A stretch of 64,000 bases of DNA, from positions 62,001-126,000 of the forward strand of contig JAEYMU010000024.1 of the NCBI GenBank assembly GCA_023407175.1, in the 5' to 3' direction. This stretch comes from Bacillota bacterium (lineage in GTDB: Bacteria; Bacillota_A; Clostridia; Lachnospirales; Lachnospiraceae). The position numbers and the translations under genes are program-made. The notes under the pieces were generated by a model. It was not told the origin of the DNA and did not search any database. It was given only the letters and a program-made list of their open reading frames with translations. Positions 59,248 to 64,000 of this stretch are shown here, piece after piece (the first letter of the stretch is position 1; each line of letters starts with the position of its first letter).

Positions 59248-59937
59248 TTATTGAACAATTTTTGCAGATGATATTTTAAGATATTGTCCATCCGATACCG
59301 TAACGTATGTGTTTCCTTCAAAATTTTCATTGGTAACTATGCTATCAAGTGTATGAGTAGGTGCAGAGTCAACTTCATAATATCCATATCCTAATATATT
59401 ATCTGTACATTCAAGTTTATATTCTCCTGCTTTTAGATGTGTGCCTATTTTGAAGGTCCCACTACCGGAAATATTCAGCTCTCCAGCCTCATCTATTAAA
59501 ATGGCATACGCTCCGGTTATCTTAAAATATTGATCATCCTCCAGCACTACGATTGAATTGTAATCAAAATTTTCGTTTCCAATAATACTGTCAAGGTTTC
59601 CTGTACTGTCTGATGAAATCTCCAAATACCCCGTTAAAGTATTATCACAAAATACAACATATTCGCCTGCAGGGATATCGACACCGACCTTATACGTACC
59701 GGGATTGTATTTTACCGCTTCCGGTTCATCAGTTGGCGCTATCGTTGGCACTGCCGTAGGTGCTTCAGTAGAAATTTCATTATCGGTATTGTTATCAAGA
59801 GCAACAGTAACAGTAGGACTTTTAGTAATGATTGTATCGTTTTTATCACTATCATCGTCACCGAATATATTGCCGATTATGCCAAGAACGATTATTACTG
59901 CAAAAACTATAAGCACAATTTTTAATGATTTTTTCAT
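59248..59937 (-). CDS. Membrane-anchored protein with duplicated extracellular domain
   Basis: 229 residues. An N-terminal membrane anchor (about 5-26) and an acidic, Thr/Pro-rich linker (27-75) precede two copies of a 65-residue domain: YKVGVDIPAGEYVVFCDN at about 82 and FKIGTHLKAGEYKLECTDN at about 162, each ending in a DxQYxKI strand. The fold is probably a beta-sandwich. Function unknown. GAAGGGAAG precedes the ATG. The long linker suggests a surface role. Confidence 0.75.
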   Translation of the reverse strand: MKKSLKIVLIVFAVIIVLGIIGNIFGDDDSDKNDTIITKSPTVTVALDNNTDNEISTEAPTAVPTIAPTDEPEAVKYNPGTYKVGVDIPAGEYVVFCDNTLTGYLEISSDSTGNLDSIIGNENFDYNSIVVLEDDQYFKITGAYAILIDEAGELNISGSGTFKIGTHLKAGEYKLECTDNILGYGYYEVDSAPTHTLDSIVTNENFEGNTYVTVSDGQYLKISSAKIVQ

Positions 59938-60218
59938 GCAAAACTTCCCTTCTAAAATTATTATATAATTTCATATATGGATATATTATTTGCTGTTTAT
60001 TGTAAAGAAAATGAGTAAGATTATACCATTTGCAAAATAGTGAGCAGAAATATTATTGAGGTGCCTGACCCAGACAGGAAAAAGAAGAGGGACTCTTCAG
60101 GTAATGGGTATATCATGTAGGGGTTATGGGTATACTATACATAATTTATAAAAACTCATTAAAATTAGTTGAATTTTGAACATAATACACAAGCAATATA
60201 CAAAACCCCAAAATTTCA

Positions 60219-60247
60219 TTGTATTTTATTGATCTTATGGCTATAAT
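60219..60247 (+). promoter_or_regulatory. SigmaA-type promoter of the ComEA-like gene
   Basis: TTGTAT (60219-60224) and TATAAT (60242-60247) with a 17-nt spacer; start near 60254, leader about 90 nt. The preceding 59938-60218 is AT-rich and shows no gene or strong repeat. Confidence 0.65.
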
Positions 60248-60346
60248 ACCTATTGTAAATGATGTGCAGATTATGTAAAATAAGATTGTCTTATCAGAGA
60301 AGTATAGAGGGTACTTTTATGTTGTCTTTTTATAGGAAAGATGACG

Positions 60347-61021
60347 ATGAATAAGAAAACGATTATAATTGGAATTACCTGCGCGGGTTTATTTATTGCA
60401 GGAATCAGTTATTGTATTACTATGAGCGGCTGCAGTAGAGAAACGGCGTTATCCACGTCCTTACAGGAGGATGGAAGCGTGACAGTTTCAGCAAATTTAG
60501 ATGCCCCAGGGCCTGTTGAGGCCACAGCACAGGCTGTGGTAACCCAGGAGCCGGTGGCGGAGCAGACTAAAATTTATGTTCATATCTGCGGGGCCGTAGT
60601 TCATCCAGGGGTATATGGTACAGTGTCTGGAAGTCGAGTTTGTGAAATGATTGAGCTTGCTGGAGGATTGAAAGAGGATGCGGCAGGTGATTATATCAAC
60701 CAGGCGGAACCGGTAGCGGATGGGCAGAGGATTTATATTCCTACGAAAGAGGAAATCGAGGGTCTGGCGGCGTCCCAGGTAATGGAGGGGAGTGCCAAGG
60801 CTTCAGATCAGGCAAAGGAAGATTCCGGTCTGGTGAATATTAATACGGCAGATGCACAGGAATTGATGACACTTCCCGGAATAGGACAGGCAAAGGCCGA
60901 CAGCATTATAAAATACCGTACAGAGAACGGTAATTTCAGCAGGGTTGATGAACTGATGAACATTTCTGGAATCAAGGAAGGGGTATATGACAAGATTTCT
61001 TCCTATATTACAGTAGAATAA
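60347..61021 (+). CDS. ComEA-like DNA-binding protein (SLBB plus helix-hairpin-helix)
   Basis: 224 residues. An N-terminal membrane anchor (about 5-25), a spacer, an SLBB domain (about 75-128, IYVHICGAVVHPGVYG) and a C-terminal pair of helix-hairpin-helix motifs (VNINTADAQELMTLPGIGQA, then DELMNISGIKEGVYDKI). ComEA binds DNA outside the membrane during uptake. No other com genes are adjacent. The ATG at 60347 has AGGA nine nt upstream; the one at 60341 is too near. Confidence 0.9.
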   Translation: MNKKTIIIGITCAGLFIAGISYCITMSGCSRETALSTSLQEDGSVTVSANLDAPGPVEATAQAVVTQEPVAEQTKIYVHICGAVVHPGVYGTVSGSRVCEMIELAGGLKEDAAGDYINQAEPVADGQRIYIPTKEEIEGLAASQVMEGSAKASDQAKEDSGLVNINTADAQELMTLPGIGQAKADSIIKYRTENGNFSRVDELMNISGIKEGVYDKISSYITVE

Positions 61022-61059
61022 ATACTTCACGAAAACAGTGTGGTGGGATGGAGGAAAAG

Positions 61060-61758
61060 ATGGCGAAGAAGGTTCTGGTAGTCGATGATGAAAAATTAAT
61101 TGTGAAGGGAATACGCTTCAGCCTCGAGCAGGATGGTATGGAAGTGGATTGTGCCTATGATGGCGAGGAAGCCCTGGAAGCGGCCAAAAAACAGGAATAT
61201 GATGTGGTGTTGCTGGATGTTATGCTGCCGAAGCTCTCCGGCTTTGAGGTATGCCAGCAGATCAGAGAGTTTTCAACGATGCCGATCATTATGCTGACAG
61301 CTAAGGGTGATGATATGGATAAAATTCTCGGTCTGGAATATGGTGCTGACGACTATATCACCAAACCCTTTAATATTCTGGAGGTAAAGGCCAGAATTAA
61401 GGCCATTATACGCCGCAGCAGCAAGGGAACAACAGCAGGAAATGCAGATTCCAAGTCGGTTGTCTTTGGTGAGATGAAGATTGATTGCGAGAATAGAAGG
61501 GTCTATATCTCAGGTAAAGAAGTAAACCTGACTGCAAAGGAATTTGATTTACTTGAATTACTGGTATTTAATCCGAACAAAGTGTACAGCCGTGAAAATC
61601 TTCTCAATATTGTATGGGGCTATGACTATCCCGGAGATGTAAGGACTGTGGATGTTCACATCAGAAGACTGCGTGAAAAGATTGAAAGTAATCCGAGTGA
61701 GCCAAAATATATACATACAAAATGGGGTGTCGGATATTTTTTCCAAAATCAAGAGTAA
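61060..61758 (+). CDS. OmpR-family response regulator (WalR/PhoP-like)
   Basis: 232 residues. Receiver with Asp9-Asp10, Asp53 (VLLDVMLPKLSGFE) and Lys102 (YITKPFN), and a winged helix with LTAKEFDLLELLVFNPNKVY, TVDVHIRRLREKIE and TKWGVGYFF. It differs from the two other regulators in the window and is nearer to WalR. The ATG at 61060 follows GGAGG; the kinase gene overlaps its end. Confidence 0.95.
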   Translation: MAKKVLVVDDEKLIVKGIRFSLEQDGMEVDCAYDGEEALEAAKKQEYDVVLLDVMLPKLSGFEVCQQIREFSTMPIIMLTAKGDDMDKILGLEYGADDYITKPFNILEVKARIKAIIRRSSKGTTAGNADSKSVVFGEMKIDCENRRVYISGKEVNLTAKEFDLLELLVFNPNKVYSRENLLNIVWGYDYPGDVRTVDVHIRRLREKIESNPSEPKYIHTKWGVGYFFQNQE

Positions 61759-63193
61759 ATTAAGAATTTTTAATAGCATGAGAGTATACCTGCTTCTGAT
61801 TTTCATCATTCTGGGTGTGGTTCCTCTTTTCTTCTTCTCGTTTGTACTGTTAGATTCGGTGGTTGAAAAGCAAATCGCAAACCGTATTACGAAAATTGAG
61901 AACCAGGTAAAAGTGCTGTCCGGTAAATTGAATACGTCAAGTTATCTTACTGCAGATAAGGATGCCGCTACGGAAACGGATATTGATAAGGATATTATAA
62001 GATTGGCGGATTATTTTGAGGGAAGAATTATTGTTGTCAACAGTAATCTTAAGGTGGTTAAGGACACCTATTCCCTGGTCGATAAAAAGTATCTAATCTC
62101 CGAAGAGGTGATAGATTGTCTGAAGGGTGGCAGTAATGCGCCTGTCAATGACAGAAAGACACATTATATAAGATTGACTTATCCCATCACGCACACGGAC
62201 AATGATACAAAGGAAATTACCGGTGTTATTGTGCTTAGCATTTCTACGAAGGATATTGTAAATATCCGCAACAGCATGGAGCGGACGGTAATTATCTATG
62301 CGGTTACACTTGCCATTTTAATTGTTGTATTTGCCGTCTATTTCTCCGGTATACTGACTAAACCTTTGACCAGTGCCGTAAGCTTTATCGATCGTATGAC
62401 AGATGGTTATAATATGGATGAAGGGATCTCCATCAAGGGCTATAATGAAATTGAGAAGATTTCCGATTCCTTTAATCATATGATTAACCGGATGCAAAAG
62501 CTGGAGGTATCAAGGCAGGAATTTGTGTCTAACGTATCCCATGAGCTGAAAACTCCCATCACTTCAATTAAGGTGCTGGCGGATTCTCTGCTTGCACAGG
62601 AGGATGCTCCTGCTCCGTTGTACCGGGAGTTTCTTGTGGATATCGCTGATGAAATAGAGAGGGAGAACAAGATTATTAATGATTTGCTTTCCCTGGTTAA
62701 GCTGGATAAGGCAGCGGCAGATATGAATATTACTGCCGTGAATATCAATGAATTGCTGGAGCTGATTTTAAAGCGCCTTGGACCGATTGCGAAAAAGCAG
62801 AATATAGAAATTATCTATGAGAGCTTTCGTCCGGTCATTGCAGAGGTGGACGAAGTAAAGCTGTCCCTGGCTATCTCGAATCTGGTTGAAAATGCGATTA
62901 AGTATAATGTGGATGACGGCTGGGTCAGGGTATCCTTGAATGCGGACCATAAATATTTCTTTATTAAGGTTTCCGATTCCGGAATTGGAATCCCGGAGGA
63001 GGCTCAGGACTCTATTTTTGAACGCTTCTACCGTGTAGATAAGGCCAGATCCCGTGAAACCGGAGGTACCGGCCTTGGTCTTGCAATAACCAGGAATGTA
63101 ATCCAGATGCACCATGGAGCAATTAAGGTTTATAGCAAGGAGGGTGAGGGTTCAACCTTTAATGTAAGAATTCCGCTCAATTATATCGCGTAA
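61727..63193 (+). CDS. Sensor histidine kinase (WalK/PhoR-like)
   Basis: 488 residues if the GTG at 61727 is used. Two membrane helices (about 18-40 and 185-210) enclose an extracellular sensor domain of about 140 residues. A HAMP domain, His in NVSHELKTPITSIK, NLVENAIKYN, DSGIGIPEEAQ and TGGTGLGLAITRNV follow. It overlaps the regulator gene by 32 nt, so they are coupled. The start is uncertain because no clear ribosome binding site is present; an ATG at 61778 would remove part of the first helix region. Confidence 0.93.
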   Translation: MSDIFSKIKSKLRIFNSMRVYLLLIFIILGVVPLFFFSFVLLDSVVEKQIANRITKIENQVKVLSGKLNTSSYLTADKDAATETDIDKDIIRLADYFEGRIIVVNSNLKVVKDTYSLVDKKYLISEEVIDCLKGGSNAPVNDRKTHYIRLTYPITHTDNDTKEITGVIVLSISTKDIVNIRNSMERTVIIYAVTLAILIVVFAVYFSGILTKPLTSAVSFIDRMTDGYNMDEGISIKGYNEIEKISDSFNHMINRMQKLEVSRQEFVSNVSHELKTPITSIKVLADSLLAQEDAPAPLYREFLVDIADEIERENKIINDLLSLVKLDKAAADMNITAVNINELLELILKRLGPIAKKQNIEIIYESFRPVIAEVDEVKLSLAISNLVENAIKYNVDDGWVRVSLNADHKYFFIKVSDSGIGIPEEAQDSIFERFYRVDKARSRETGGTGLGLAITRNVIQMHHGAIKVYSKEGEGSTFNVRIPLNYIA

Positions 63194-63303
63194 ATTCTTG
63201 CGGATTTGCCATAACAATCTTCAGGAATGGAGTTAGTGCCGGTGTTTCTATAAAGTGTGTAAACGCATGGCATAAACTTAAGATACGTGGGAATGAGGTA
63301 GAT

Positions 63304-64000
63304 ATGAAAAGATTAACAGCTGCGGCTTTCCTTTCTTTGATCAGTATTCTATTAGCAGCGTGCGGTAAGAATAATAATTCAGAGGGTACTTCAGTAGAGG
63401 TATATTATATTGATTCCAAGACCTACGGTCTTGTCAGCGAAAATTATACCTTAATTGGAACCAAGATGGAGGATCAGATTGACGAGTTGATTTATATGCT
63501 GCAAAAGAAGCCGGATAATGCACTGCTGACGAATGCGCTGCCAAAAAGTGTGAAGGTAAATTACAGCTATGATGATAAAAGCGGAACCCTTTTCGTGGAT
63601 TTCAGTACGACTTACAGTGAATTATCTGTCATTGATGAGGTGCTTTGCCGGGCTGCCATCGTAGAAACCCTGAATCAAATCTCTGATGTGGATTATCTGC
63701 AATTCAGTGTTGACGGACAGCAGCTCCAGGATTCTGACGGAGTGGTGGGACCGTTGACGGCTGAGGACTTTGTGGATAGCACCGAAGCGAATACGGTAAT
63801 CCGGGCGAAGCTTTATTTTGCCAATAAGGAAGGCAATAAACTGATTGAATGCCTTACGGATATTGATTATACCGGCACAGAATCGATTGAGGAGCTGGTA
63901 ATTCAGCAGTTAATTAATGGTCCCACGGAAATCGGTATGTATGGTACGATACCGGAAGGAACGGTACTTTTGAACATATCAAAATCTGATGGAATCTGTA
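63304..64000 (+). CDS. GerMN domain lipoprotein, cut by the window end
   Basis: About 232 residues are visible before the window edge. MKRLTAAAFLSLISILLAAC has a clean lipobox (LAAC), so it is membrane-anchored outside the cell. Two GerMN-like repeats are visible, the first around VEVYYIDSKTYGLVSENYTL and MLQKKPDNALLTNALPKSVK, and the second beginning near KLYFANKEGNKLIECLTDI. In Lachnospiraceae and relatives such proteins often follow a two-component pair, as here. Function unclear; GerM acts in sporulation. Confidence 0.85.
   Translation, partial: MKRLTAAAFLSLISILLAACGKNNNSEGTSVEVYYIDSKTYGLVSENYTLIGTKMEDQIDELIYMLQKKPDNALLTNALPKSVKVNYSYDDKSGTLFVDFSTTYSELSVIDEVLCRAAIVETLNQISDVDYLQFSVDGQQLQDSDGVVGPLTAEDFVDSTEANTVIRAKLYFANKEGNKLIECLTDIDYTGTESIEELVIQQLINGPTEIGMYGTIPEGTVLLNISKSDGIC

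Overview
The window reads as chromosomal DNA of an anaerobic, low-to-mid GC Firmicute, most likely a Lachnospiraceae (Clostridium cluster XIVa) relative. Pointers are rex next to acpS, nnr and alr, a MazF-type toxin after alr, CD3324-type and GerMN-type proteins, an ammonium channel carrying its own PII domain, and AGGAGG-type ribosome binding sites. This is inferred from family content; no search could be run. No rRNA, tRNA, CRISPR array, prophage or complete insertion sequence was seen.

Layout. 1-5300: partial TetR regulator, rex, a coiled-coil protein, acpS, nnr, alr, mazF. 5600-25300: a catabolic and nitrogen-scavenging locus with a YczE-type membrane protein, a D-2-hydroxyacid dehydrogenase, a dihydropyrimidine dehydrogenase-like flavoprotein, a dihydropyrimidinase-like hydrolase, an N-carbamoyl amidohydrolase, an MmgE/PrpD protein, an SsuABC/ThiXYZ-type importer, uridine phosphorylase with a Crp/Fnr regulator, an Ldh_2 (AllD-type) dehydrogenase, a LarA-like protein, a DMT transporter, a TudS-like desulfidase candidate, a nitrilase-family amidase and an Amt-PII fusion. 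25280-28030: an AT-rich operon with an ABC-2 exporter and a small HELYH protein. 28370-42880: housekeeping and miscellaneous genes (two histidine phosphatases, rlmH, amidase, HAD phosphatase, epimerase, mntP, AEC carrier, degV, an RNA methyltransferase, an MFS carrier, GDPD, a hydrolase), with several palindromic intergenic elements and one MITE-like element. 42930-49090: argG, maf, a GNAT, argJ, argB, argD. 49550-58570: a signalling region with PadR, a radical SAM protein, two closely similar response regulators, a kinase, a receptor-like protein and small proteins. 58640-64000: a small DMT protein, a repeat protein, a ComEA-like protein, a WalRK-type two-component pair and a GerMN lipoprotein that runs off the end.

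The main discovery candidate is a regulon in the nitrogen locus. Four copies of an 18-bp dyad close to AAAGGWCAGWTGWCCTTT (7414, 11322, 18305, 23376) each lie 20-21 nt upstream of a good -10 hexamer, so the dyad centre is near -41.5. That is the class II activator position typical of Crp/Fnr proteins. Two of the dyads have a -10 at this distance on both sides and so look like bidirectional promoters (2-hydroxyacid dehydrogenase / dihydropyrimidine dehydrogenase-like operon, and amidase / amt). A Crp/Fnr-family gene sits in the middle of the locus. Together the genes suggest co-regulated use of pyrimidine-type compounds as nitrogen source: import, uridine phosphorolysis, ring reduction, ring opening, decarbamoylation, amide hydrolysis and ammonium uptake. 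Other notable points are a LarA homologue with Gln in place of one catalytic His, an Amt-PII fusion whose T-loop lacks the modifiable Tyr, and a mazF without an adjacent antitoxin.
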